Shown piece by piece: positions 40,291 to 50,696 of a stretch of DNA of 64,000 nt. The translations under genes and the position numbers were made by a program. The notes beneath the pieces were generated by a model. The model was not told the origin of the DNA and did no database searches. It worked only from the letters and a program-made list of their open reading frames with translations. Source of the DNA: Knufia peltigerae (lineage: Eukaryota; Ascomycota; Eurotiomycetes; Chaetothyriales; Trichomeriaceae); the NCBI GenBank assembly GCA_030247855.1, contig JAPDRN010000091.1, positions 80,748 through 144,747 on the forward strand. Reading direction: 5' to 3'. Positions within the stretch are counted from its first letter, which is position 1, and every line of letters begins with the position of its first letter.

Positions 40291-41252
40291 ACACCGACAC
40301 CCTCAAGTGTCACACATTTGCGTGGTGGATGGTGGAAATGGAGTCGAATTCTATCATGATGATGATGATGATGGTTCTAGAATTGGGATCAGGGAAAATC
40401 CTCTCCAACGCTGTTGACCTCATTTCAGAGTAACACATTGAGTCATCAATGTTAAACATGGCAATCCGCATGATTCAGATGTTTGGAGAATGTTTATGTA
40501 CCGCGCGTGAGCAACCTGACTTAGAGACGCGACTATTGCTCAAATCAATCGATAAATATAAGAATCTATGTCGAAGAGGTGGACAATAGGTAAATCAAGG
40601 GAACTCGGATTACATAACGAGATAAGCGTCGCTCATACCATCATTAAATGATTCCCCACGGGAATGGGATGGCTTTCGTGGTGTTTGTCAGCGGTGCATG
40701 AAACTTCGTATGGTGAAGACTTGACGGGAGGACTTGCCAATGTCGTACTCCGTATGCGGAGGAGCCACGGTCAAGGTTGCAAGGGACTCAGGCAACAGAC
40801 CAATAATGCGAAAGAGTTTGTCGTTGGTGTGACGAATATTACGAAAAGATGCAGAAGACCTGAGCGAGTGGAAGTTCTGGAAGGTGCCACCGACGGCCAC
40901 AAGCCCATAAGCCCATAAGCGGGCGCTAATCAGAGAATCGGCGAGCGCACGGTTGTCGTTAAGAGTGGGTTGAGGTTGGATTTACCCTTGTCAATGTCGA
41001 GCGAAGGGCGTGCATAGCCAAGTCAAGTCTCCTCTTCACTTCCACCGTTGGGGGAACAAGAGTCATTCTTTGATAAGCGATTTCGGACTGGATCGTACTC
41101 GTATTGATTCACACCGTATACCACGGGGAGACTTCAAAGGCTGCTTATCCCACGGAGTCTCTCCATCCTACTCTTCTCTGTCTTGTTCATTTTCTCGTTC
41201 TTCAGGATAACTTGCCACTGCGGATTCGTGGCCTGAAGCCGCGACAAACAAA

Positions 41253-43820
41253 ATGGAGTACTTCAACTTCGAGGATGCCTCGAATGTCATCCCCAACCTG
41301 GATCTCGATGACTGTGGTTCGTTGCTGGGCGAGACCACCCAGGATGAGGCCACGGAATGCTACGACTCTCTTTTCTTCGACAAGTCATTTGCCCTTCCTT
41401 CCAGTCGACCTGCGGAACCAAGCACGGTGATGATCAAATTAATCAACAATGTCGAAGTCGAGGCTGTTCCACACACTTCTGACCTTAACATGGACTACCC
41501 CATGTTTCGTGCCAAAGAACCTTGTGAATTGTGTGCGAGAATGGGATTGGACTGTTTCCTAGCTACTAGAGGCGCACTTGTCACAGGGTGTACATGCTGC
41601 ATCTCCCTGTACCGAGAATGCAGCTTTGTTCATCCAAAAATCCCAAAGGGTTTCGTCAGTACATTGACCGGTATCTCAGAAGATCATCAAGTCGGTGAAG
41701 GCGAGGTCACTGAACGCCGACGGGCGATGAGATCGATGGAAGAAGGACGAGGTCGTAAAACAGGTGCTCGGTTCCCCCGCGACGCTGTCAAGATCCTCAA
41801 GCAGTGGCTCGCCGAGCATGCTGATCACCCATACCCCAACGAGCGTGAAAAGGATGAATTGAAACAAGTCACCGGTCTCAAGCGAAGCCAGATCTCAAAT
41901 TGGCTCGCCAACGCACGGAGGAGGGGCAAAGTTCGACCAGCTTCAGGTCCTTCCTCGCCCATGTTGGGAGCCATTGATATCCCACAAAGAGCTCAAGATT
42001 CTGCAGACATTGCCAACCTCAATCCCCTAGACAGATGGAAGGCATCGCCTCCTGAACACGAACCTGCCTCGATGACTGCCATCGCCAAAGCCGTTACGTC
42101 GACGCCGTTCCCTGCTCGCAACCCGTCATACTCGAGCGCACATAATTCCAGAGCCGGCTCTCGGGCCGGTTCAAGGAACAGCTCACGCAAAGGCTCAAGT
42201 GAAGAGAACTCGTCCTTTTCCATGTTCCGTGCACCATCAGTTAGCAGTTTCGGTACAAGAGAATCCACCAACAGTGACTTGACATTCGCTTCTTCAAGGT
42301 CGAACAAGTCCAAGGCGTCTTTTGCTTCATCTCAAGAACGACGCAGACGTAGGAGGGCACCAGTCACTCAACGGGCTGCTGCACAACAGGCCAAAACACG
42401 AAGCGCCAGAATATTCCAGTGTACATTTTGTACGGATTCTTTCCCTGCAAAGTACGACTGGCAACGGCACGAGAAGTCACTACATCTGGCACTGGAAAGA
42501 TGGACGTGCTGTCCCAATGGTGGAACAATGATTGATGCTTTGACGCAGACCGAAATGTGTGTCTTCTGCCGGGAGCCAAACCCGACAGCCGATCACTTGG
42601 AGTTGCACAATTTCACGGCTTGTCAGGAAAAGACTTTGCAAGAACGTACCTTTTACAGGAAGGACCACCTGAGTCAGCATCTCAAGTTGATGCACAACGC
42701 CAAAGTGCATTCTCACATGGACTCGTGGAAGAGTACCACCAGTGAGATCAAATCGGCTTGCGGTTTTTGTCCCTCCAAGTTCACTACCTGGCAGCAGAGG
42801 GCGGACCATTTGGCTGCGCATTTCCGCAATGGCGCCGACATGAGCACGTGGGCAAACGGATGGGGTTTCGAGCCATACGTCGAAAGGCTGGTTGAGAATG
42901 CCATTCCTCCTTACCTTATTGCCCACGAGAAGTTGACCATGGATCCTTACGTTGCTCGAGCGGCGCAAGCGACCCCTTCGGCTGGCACGGATGCCGGACT
43001 GACGACCGGTACCTCTGCCGAGAGCACCGAGCCTGACCAGATAACCAAAGACTCGAACTGCTGGGGCAGACTGGAGCAAGAACTCACCAAATTTGTCTCG
43101 CAGCAACGGTCCGCAGGCAGATTTCCTTCTGACAAGGAGATTCAAGATCAAGCTCGTATGATCATCTACGAAGACAATGACCCTTGGAACTGGACCTGCG
43201 CGGACAATCAGCAGTGGCTCGACACATTCAAATACCAACAAGGCCTGTGTGGTCTCACGGATGCCCTGGCGACTCAAAACCTGGCCGAGGTACCCATCAT
43301 GGCCCCGTACGTTATCAAGGGTGGCTTGAAGACCAAGACGAGCCCTCCACCACACCACCACCACCACAACAGCAGGAAAAGTGTCTCTACCGACTCCGCC
43401 TCTTTGCCCGGCATGAGTGCCGACTACGGCAGTAGTGCTCCCAACTCTGCCGTGGCCACCACCTTTGACCAAAACATGGATTTCGACTTTGACAGTATCG
43501 ATTTCAGTGGTCTCGATCTAGGTATGGCGGACGACATGACGTTCAACATGGGTTTGGAAGGTCAGGTCGGCGGGGCCGGTAGCAGTACTGGTGCTGTCAT
43601 GACGTCTGCGCCTTTCTCGTCGAGTATCCCTGGTGAGACTTTATATGGATCTTTTGGAATTGATCCTATGATGGACATGGGTATGGGAATGGGAAATATG
43701 AACATGAACATGAACATGCCTATGCAACCGCAGCAGAAAAAGAGTCCCCAAAATACTCACAGTCCAATGAGCGAGCAGGATATGAATCAGTTGACTGGAT
43801 ACATGTCTGGATTTCAATGA
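41253..43820 (+). CDS. Homeodomain and C2H2 zinc-finger transcription factor
   Basis: Single exon, 855 residues. A TALE-type homeodomain lies at about residues 167-226: ARFPRDAVKILKQWL, the three-residue-extended loop with HPYPNEREK, and recognition helix QISNWLANARRR. C2H2-type fingers follow, the clearest FQCTFCTDSFPAKYDWQRHE at about 387-407, then cysteine/histidine pairs through about 530 (CVFCREPNPTADHLELH, CGFCPSKFTTWQQRADHLAAH). A Cys-rich block (CELCARMGLDC, CTCC) stands near residue 90. The linkers are Ser/Arg-rich, and the tail has a six-His run and Met/Asn/Gly repeats (MGMGMGNMNMNMNMN). The family is a fungal-specific fusion of homeobox and zinc-finger domains; targets are unknown. 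The long gene-free upstream region fits a regulator. Confidence 0.92.
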   Translation: MEYFNFEDASNVIPNLDLDDCGSLLGETTQDEATECYDSLFFDKSFALPSSRPAEPSTVMIKLINNVEVEAVPHTSDLNMDYPMFRAKEPCELCARMGLDCFLATRGALVTGCTCCISLYRECSFVHPKIPKGFVSTLTGISEDHQVGEGEVTERRRAMRSMEEGRGRKTGARFPRDAVKILKQWLAEHADHPYPNEREKDELKQVTGLKRSQISNWLANARRRGKVRPASGPSSPMLGAIDIPQRAQDSADIANLNPLDRWKASPPEHEPASMTAIAKAVTSTPFPARNPSYSSAHNSRAGSRAGSRNSSRKGSSEENSSFSMFRAPSVSSFGTRESTNSDLTFASSRSNKSKASFASSQERRRRRRAPVTQRAAAQQAKTRSARIFQCTFCTDSFPAKYDWQRHEKSLHLALERWTCCPNGGTMIDALTQTEMCVFCREPNPTADHLELHNFTACQEKTLQERTFYRKDHLSQHLKLMHNAKVHSHMDSWKSTTSEIKSACGFCPSKFTTWQQRADHLAAHFRNGADMSTWANGWGFEPYVERLVENAIPPYLIAHEKLTMDPYVARAAQATPSAGTDAGLTTGTSAESTEPDQITKDSNCWGRLEQELTKFVSQQRSAGRFPSDKEIQDQARMIIYEDNDPWNWTCADNQQWLDTFKYQQGLCGLTDALATQNLAEVPIMAPYVIKGGLKTKTSPPPHHHHHNSRKSVSTDSASLPGMSADYGSSAPNSAVATTFDQNMDFDFDSIDFSGLDLGMADDMTFNMGLEGQVGGAGSSTGAVMTSAPFSSSIPGETLYGSFGIDPMMDMGMGMGNMNMNMNMPMQPQQKKSPQNTHSPMSEQDMNQLTGYMSGFQ

Positions 43821-45340
43821 TTTTGTTGGGTTTCGGAAAAGCGGAGTGTTTGGACCTTGTATATATGGTTCAAAAAAAAGTGGTGAAGGAAAAAAAAGAA
43901 GAAGGAACCGTGACTGTCGCGTTGATCATACATATACACAGACACATACAGACACACAGAGACACGAGAACAAGGATCGCACATTCAACACCCTCATTGG
44001 ATTTGCCTTGGTTTGTCAAGCAAAGGGCGTACCGAGTACCCTATATACAGAATAATAATACGAATGATCTAATCCAATTGTCATCTCTTGTTTCAGCTTG
44101 AATTGTCTATGTACACATACTACACACACCAAACACACAAACACACACGAGTGGTTCCAAGGGTTGACGACTTGCGCCCTTTCGCTGACTTTCTTTCCCC
44201 CAAACTACATAAAACATGGTTTCTCCATGTCGATTTTGTTTTTTGGCGGAAACGAGTAGTATGACTAGTCCACTTGCTCTTACCGAAAACTTCAGAAATG
44301 TCGTCTACACGCCTTTCGAATGACATTGTCCGGGACGTACTCGCCGGATGTCACCGGGCTCCCGTGCAGGTAATACTGTAGATGACGGGAGAAGAAAAAA
44401 AGAGAACGACGTGACGAGGTGACCGTGTAGAGTATTAGTGTAGTCTTGGGTGGTAATACGGATGATATGGGGTATCAAACGAGTTTACAGTATTACGGAG
44501 TATGGTTGACGGATATACATTAATCCAATCCCGATATCCTTTGACTCCTCCGTACTGTTGTTATCCGTACCAAAAGCAAAAACAAAAATTCTTTTTCACA
44601 TGTCAATTCCATCTCCCCCGTACATACCACCACCCACCACCCTTCTTATCTCCTCCCAGATACCAACACGTTGGGCGGCTGATTGCGGGACCGTCAAAGT
44701 TTTTCCATCATCAACCTGGTCATGAATAACATAACAAGTTACCCTCGGTGGTGCTTTCCCTGTTCCTCCCGACGGCGACGGATCTCCGACCGTTGCCGAA
44801 ACATTTGATTGACCCTCGCCACGAACAGAGGAGGACAAGCAATAATAAAATCCAATCTAGCTTGACATGCGTCGGGGCGCCGAGCATGTGAAATAAAAAA
44901 GAGGCGGAGGAGGCGAGAAAACAGCCCTACCCACAACACCAGCAGTACCCTCCCACGTTTTGGTTCTCCCTTGCCGTGGAAAGGGTCTCCTCTACAATTC
45001 AACAATTTTGAGACCGTGCTCTGCGCATCAAAAGGGAAAAAGAAATCTCCCGTTGGCCCAAAACATGGCCTTTTTCCCTCTCTGTCTATCTTATGTTCGT
45101 GCTCTTGTCCTGTGCATGTGAAAACAGACAGAACCTTACAGGAGATTGCTGATAACATCCCATACTCCCCGTAATCCCAAAGATAAACTTGCCATCTTGT
45201 CGTACCTGATCCTCTTCAACCCAGAACTGTACCCTTTCATAGCACCATCCCCCAAGGTCGCATTCTGTTACAAAAAATAACCACGACAGGAGAACGCGTT
45301 ACCAAGGTGCCAGACAATACTCTGTACAGACAAAGTCACC
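43821..45340. other. Intergenic region with CA-rich tracts
   Basis: 3' flank of the homeodomain gene and leader of the next gene. CA-rich microsatellite-like runs occur at about 43930-43970 and 44125-44150, and TACGGAGTA at 44494. A short frame from 44298 (MSSTRLSNDIVRDVL...) ending at a GTAATA could be an exon, but nothing confirms it. Confidence 0.5.
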
Positions 45341-46249
45341 ATGGACCACCCTTCTCGGATCTCCTGCGATGACATCTCCCACTCGACCCTATATACCATG
45401 ATCCCCTCGGCCGTTCGGTCACGGATGCCTGTCTTGACCTCTCTGCGACGGTCTGCAAAGGCTGTCATACTGCACGACTCGAGGGCACGGAGGAAACCTC
45501 AGACGCTATCACGTATCGAATCATTTCAAGAGAAGGAGACCACTACTACTGGCTTCGCTGCCACAGTGCCCTCGAGCGGCGCCAATACACCGATGATGAG
45601 ACCAAACACTCCAGAGGAACATTTGTCCGCACAAGAGTTGAGTCTGAAGATGTTGTCGCAACAAGACACGAGCAGTGGGGTCGATTGGGATGTCGCCGCG
45701 ACTGGCGTCCGGCTCTGGATAACTGCAAAAACACAAGCTGAACAAGGCGGGGATGTCAACGCCCTCCGGAGTATGCACATTGATGCACTTCGATACATGC
45801 ACATGGCGCTTCCAGAGAACTTGACTGCACTCGAGGTGGAATCCTTGCGCGCCAGCATGTCTCCTCGGATTCTTTACCAGTCGTCATTGATGCCACAGAT
45901 CGACAGAAAGTCAAGTCCGAGTCTCTTACGTCAGGGAGTTGCCAGGATTGTATGTTGGATCGTTGCAGGGATCCTTTTGGTCCTTCCAGTGATCATGGCG
46001 TTCCTCAATCGAGCATTGCAGTTCGAACGACAACACCAGCTGACCGAGAAGGTGCTTGCCAATGGACTCGACTTGACCTCTGCCCTTGGTGAACGTAGTT
46101 TGGAACTTCAAAAGGCCTTGTCCCGATTCAAAGATGGCCGTCTGGGAGGCGCCTGTGTAGATGCAGGGTCATGGTTGATCGAAGGGGTTGTTGGTGGTGT
46201 CAATGATGGTATTGATGCTGTTGCCCAAGGCCGGACGAGAGCATCGTGA
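45341..46249 (+). CDS. Hypothetical membrane protein
   Basis: Single exon, 302 residues, ATG in CACCATGG context. I do not recognise a family. The N-terminal 40 residues are basic and Ser-rich. A charged middle (DWDVAATGVRLWITAKTQAE, MHIDALRYMHMALPENLT) is followed by one clear hydrophobic span at about residues 201-226 (IVCWIVAGILLVLPVIMAFL). The C-terminus is amphipathic and ends in Gly/Val-rich sequence (LIEGVVGGVNDGIDAVAQG), which could form a second membrane-associated segment. Codon texture and length argue for a real gene. Function unknown; organelle or vesicle membrane location is possible. Confidence 0.75.
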   Translation: MDHPSRISCDDISHSTLYTMIPSAVRSRMPVLTSLRRSAKAVILHDSRARRKPQTLSRIESFQEKETTTTGFAATVPSSGANTPMMRPNTPEEHLSAQELSLKMLSQQDTSSGVDWDVAATGVRLWITAKTQAEQGGDVNALRSMHIDALRYMHMALPENLTALEVESLRASMSPRILYQSSLMPQIDRKSSPSLLRQGVARIVCWIVAGILLVLPVIMAFLNRALQFERQHQLTEKVLANGLDLTSALGERSLELQKALSRFKDGRLGGACVDAGSWLIEGVVGGVNDGIDAVAQGRTRAS

Positions 46250-46840
46250 TAGATCATTCATGTCAATAAGCAAAATCACATATGTCTGAATATCTTGTTT
46301 GCGCCTTGTGTAGCTCTTAACGTCATTCTGCGGCAAAAGTCTCATGCATATCGGAACCTTGTTGTGAGTTTGTGCCTTGTCTGTTTCTGCCTGCCGTGAG
46401 GCCTCACGTCCAGTTTGATTGAAACCCCTTCTTTTGCAAACGATGCCTCTTCTGTCGTCGAAAGGATATTGATTTCAAACATCAGCTTAGAAACATGTCG
46501 CATCTCATTCAAGACAGCTGCAACGACTTTCATTTGATTGTCTGACAGCACAGCGACCCTGTCTATCACGATAACCCCATGAATCTTTTGGTGTATCCAT
46601 ACCCATGAGATCATTGTGTTCCAATAACAAGCCCAATAAGGCCAGTTTCCGCGGCCGCATGTTACCCTCTTTCCGAGGCTGAACCTCAGGCATGCGGCTG
46701 AGATATTCAGGGGTGATCCACCAACGATAGTGGCTCGTTAAGGGCCGCGGCTTGTGCCTAGGTACACACCCTCTTTGTCTGGGCGCTCGTGGGGTTCAAG
46801 GTAAACTTCCTCCTTCAAACACATCTCTTCTCACACAACA
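46250..46840. other. Intergenic region between orphan membrane and E2-variant genes
   Basis: Promoter of the downstream gene and 3' flank of the upstream one. A CCTAGGTA motif lies at about 46757. No gene seen. Confidence 0.5.
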
Positions 46841-47940
46841 ATGTCCACTCCTTTACTTCCATCTTTTCGTCGCCAGCAGCTCGTTCTTGACTTGTAAGTC
46901 TGGTCATTGTCCGCGCTGGCTTCCTGCTGACACCTCAAAAGTTCAATTCTCAAGGACAACTGTCCCGAAGGCGTTTATCTTTCACTCGTACCTGGTAATC
47001 CTTCGCTCTGGGCGGCGGTCCTCTTCGTTCGAGATGGTACTCCATTCTCACCATTCGATTACGTGCGCATACTCATGCTGACTCGAGAAACCCAGGCCCT
47101 TATGCGGGTGCCGTCCTTCGATTCGATCTAACCTTCCAAGACTCGTATCCTGCGGAGCCTCCTCGAATCGTCTTCTCTAGCGATATCTTTCATCCTTTGG
47201 TGGTGCCACAGACGACTTACACTTTCAGCGCAAGTGTAGTAGATTCGACGACTAATACCATAAGTGCATCGGATAATAACAGACTTAGGCCTGGCGAGTT
47301 CTGGTTGCGATATGGATTTCCATACTGGTTCCCGCAGTGGAATGTTGCGTCTGAAGAAGTGGTTCATGATAATGATGTGATGGTGAAGCAGCAAGCCTCC
47401 GGTCCAGGCTCTGAAATTGATACCGTCGATGAACCAGTTGGGCAACCTAGCGGCGACGAGGAAATACATGATCGTAAGGGTCTTCTGCTAAAATTGATAT
47501 CCCACATCAAGAGTGCCTTTGAAGATGCCGACATGTTGGATAAGATGCCACTCGAATTTGCTGGAGATCCCAGCGCATGGCATGCCTGGCGTGCTCATCG
47601 AGGCCTTTCGAGGAAAGAAGTCCATTCAAAGTGTCCGACTGTCGCTAATGATGGCTCACCGTCCTCGCCCAAAAATCCCGGTGAATGGAAGTGGGATGGT
47701 GTTTGGGAGTCTCGTGTCAACAATGGCATTGAAGCCAGCATAAACGAGGTGACGCTCTTCGGCAGTGCTGCTGGAGGGCGTGCAGGTAGGGGTGGTTCTG
47801 TGGATTTGACAACCTTGGATATGCGCCAAAAAGCAGCCGCCAGTGCCCATAGGCAAATCCGATTTTCAAAGCTTGATGATGACCATTACCTTGAAGTGAT
47901 GAGGGCAATTTCGAAGTCTACTACCGCCACGCCAACATGA
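46841..47940 (+). CDS. Ubiquitin-conjugating-enzyme-like protein (E2 variant, AKTIP/FTS-like)
   Basis: Three exons: 46841-46893, 46942-47036 and 47096-47940, giving 330 residues. Splicing is phase-consistent and both introns have a GCTGAC branch site. The spliced N-terminal 120 residues form a UBC fold: CPEGVYLSLVPGNPSLW, the VLFVRDGPYAGAVLRFDLTF strands and DSYPAEPPRIVFSSDIFHP. The HPN tripeptide and the catalytic cysteine that normally follow are absent (HPLVVPQTTYTFS), so this should be a non-catalytic variant. AKTIP/FTS proteins have this build and act in endosome-linked complexes with Hook proteins; that role is inference. The C-terminal 200 residues are variable, and a helix near LISHIKSAFEDADML and WKWDGVWESRVNNGIEASI stand out. 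Confidence 0.85.
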
Positions 47941-48753
47941 TACCCGGCCTTCTCGTCCCTTCCAGCAGCACAACGATTAAAACCACGGCTTGGGATACTG
48001 GGAGGCTCTTGCTCGAGTGACCTTTGAATGGGGCACCCCTTCCACCTTTGACAAAGGCGACGTGCAGGTGCACCAAAGTGCGCTTTCCCACCGGATTGCT
48101 GAGCAATGGCTTCAGGGGCTCTGAGATCCAGACATCCTTTCTTCTTTTTGGACAACACCAACGTACTTTGCAGGATATGCCTCCAGCTTCTTTTTGAGTA
48201 TCGGCACGGACATCGTACATCTTGTATGAGTTCTTTGCATCAGCAGCATACGCTCAACTCGAATTTGTTCACCCAGCATTTTCTTGGTCTTGACTTTGTA
48301 TTCGACATCTTGGATGCCATTGGTTACGAAACCCAAGTGGAAGCACCGCGTTTGGCCACAACCTTTGAACACACCTCTTCAGAAACACTGATCGCTGGCA
48401 TCGCTGTCCTACGGGAGATTCTGTGGAGGAAGGATTCGTGGCTCGAAATTCGAGGTATCAGCTCGATCCAGGAGAGGTCGATTTGGATATAAATCTATTG
48501 AAAAGACTTCGATATTGCACCCAAGCTGGGTCGGACGAAGGACGTGTAGTGCTTTGTTGGTTTGCTGGTACATGTTGATGGTTCCATAAAGCAACCAAAA
48601 AAAACAGTTCAAGAGCCTGACAAGATCAAAGAGAAGATTGCTGGACAGTGCCTCACATCTCAAACAAGCCTGAAGCAGGATATTGGTGAGGCGGTCAAAG
48701 TTATACTGCCGGTACCTGCACATGTCGTGACAATCTTGAGACCGGTCAAGACC
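47941..48753. other. Intergenic region before the 608-residue orphan
   Basis: Several medium-length frames on both strands (for example 48106-48492 plus) overlap here, but none shows a recognisable domain. Treated as flank and leader. Confidence 0.4.
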
Positions 48754-50696
48754 ATGGAAAGTGAGGATGCCATGACGACTCCAAGAGTCCTTAAGGTGCG
48801 AAATCCGACAAGAACAGAAGACCAGACAAGTCAGTCATCTCGGAACACTTCACAGAGGCTCTCTAGTATCTCTTTTCGGTCATTCTCAGGCTCATGGTCT
48901 TCGCTCTGGGGTAGAGAAAGCACATCTCGCTCGCATACACATCTCAACCAAGACTCAGAGTCCTACGGATGCATCCCATTTACCACTTTCCTCCCCAGTC
49001 ATCACACAATATCACAGCCTGCGAAGAGAAGGTTCCCCATTGACGGAGCAGACAAGGTAAGGGCTTCATTCATCCTCTTTGGATCCTATGCCAATCTCTG
49101 ATCATCAATTCTAGCCTCTCAGCGCGTGTAGTTGCTCATCCTCTATCTCTCGTCTTCCTTCAAACCAACTCACAATCCACAAGAGAGATCGCAGCAAGGT
49201 CACCTCATCTCACAAATTCGACAAGGTAATGCTCCTTCCTTCACTTTGACTTCTCTGTCGTGCTTGTACTAATCATCCAACAGCTCCTTGCAAGGTCAAC
49301 AACATTGCCAGATTCATCTCAATCATCACAAGGTCGAAAAAGAAGTTCATTCTCAATACCACCTCGAGCACTCTTACGTCGTGTCCTTTCAAGAGCCATG
49401 ACAACAAACACGAGCATCTCAGGTGTTAGTGCCGACGATGATCACCTGCCTGTGACTGAACCTCCTGATCTTCCACGTATTCGATCTACACACCATCCCT
49501 CTATCGAAGGGGTTCTACGTGGCCACGTAACAGATGTTGGCGAGCCAAGCACTTTCACCAGAACTCTTTCAGCATTGAATCGTCGACACAACGGACATGT
49601 CTCTGGCACAGCTAGTCCAAACACTACGCGCAGTAGTGAGACCCAAGCCACTACATACTCAAGCATGTTCCACCCGACAGGCTCTACATACTACGATGTC
49701 CCAAATCCGAACCCTTTGCTCGTACCTCCACCTTCAGCTCATTCAGGATTGCCTTCAATATCAGCATCTGACGCTTCTCTAATTCGACAAGGACTTATCG
49801 CAGGCAATCGAGTTCGTCTTCCCAACATTTCAGCTCTGACTGTTGACACATACACTTTCATGGTGCAGAGTAACGATCCGAAATACCGAGCAATAGCATA
49901 TGTTGTCTTTGACCTGAGCACAAGAGAACAAAATTCCCTTCATCGCAACAGTGATGTCAACCCATACGTCCCCGAACCTCCCTACAACATGATTGACGCT
50001 TACTCCGGTTTCCTACACGAGCTGAGCATTGAAACAACTGTCTCTGGACCCGGCGTACAGGTCTCTCAAATCGGCTTGTCATCACTTGCATACCTGAATA
50101 ACGATGATCGCTGGGTTTTTGTCGTCTCTCTGGGAATCAAAGACACAAGTCTTGCCTCTCGATTGTCAACATCCCTCCGCCATCGACAAAGCAACGCGCA
50201 GATGTCTTCGGCAATGGCGATGGTCGACCATTTCCTCGATGTCCTCAAAACGGACAAAGATGAGGAGTCTGTTGTCTTATCTGCGGTCATCAGATACAGA
50301 CATGGTTTTCTGCCTCCTGACACCAAGCTGGTGTCACATGCAATGGTCACCATTGACCCGGCGGCAGGCATTGACGCGTACAACGTTATTGTACGTGATC
50401 ACTACGCAGAGGTTGCTCCTGCAATCTTGTCCGTCCTCCTCCCTGGTGTGGACGACGTCGCCCTGGCGACCGTCGGTCCACCCAGTCACTCCCAATATGC
50501 CAAAACCCTGCCGATGGATGGGTTGCGGCTTTTGCAAGATTTTGACGGCCTGTTTGGTGTCGGGGGTGTGGGCGCCCTGGCCCTAGACTTCTCCACGATG
50601 GAGGGGTACTACCTGGATGCCGCCAGGGACGAGGTGGCGGGTTTGGCGCGGCCGTCCCTCGTTCGCCGCCTGGTTAAGAAGCTGTCGAACAACTAG
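48754..50696 (+). CDS. Hypothetical protein, three exons
   Basis: Exons 48754-49056, 49115-49225 and 49284-50696 give 608 residues. Both introns are 58 nt long, phase 0, with GTAAGG/GTAATG donors, and the second has a TACTAAT-like branch site. The ATG lies in ACCATGG context. The first 290 residues are Ser/Thr/Arg-rich and probably disordered. From about residue 310 a compact domain begins (YRAIAYVVFDLSTREQ, DAYSGFLHELSIETTVSG), with repeated patterns of strands and helices to the end (LSAVIRYRHGFLPPD, FGVGGVGALALDFSTMEGYYLDAARDE). I do not recognise the family and assign no function. Confidence 0.75.

Larger units (their letters stand above)
38194..41252. other. 3 kb gene-poor region with minisatellite
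   Basis: Promoters of NOP15 and of the homeodomain gene lie at its ends. It contains the 25-bp repeat described separately, an AT-rich block with A runs at about 39680-39755, an ATG/ATC trinucleotide run at about 40355-40374 and TACTCCGTA at 40746. Short frames on the minus strand at 39069-39293 and 39334-39540 are not recognisable. One 60-codon frame (40108-40290) is listed separately. Confidence 0.5.

Noticed and set aside
48106..48492. 128-codon plus-strand frame before the 608-residue orphan
   Set aside because: No recognisable motif, and overlapping minus-strand frames are as long; could not be tied to a splice site of the next gene.
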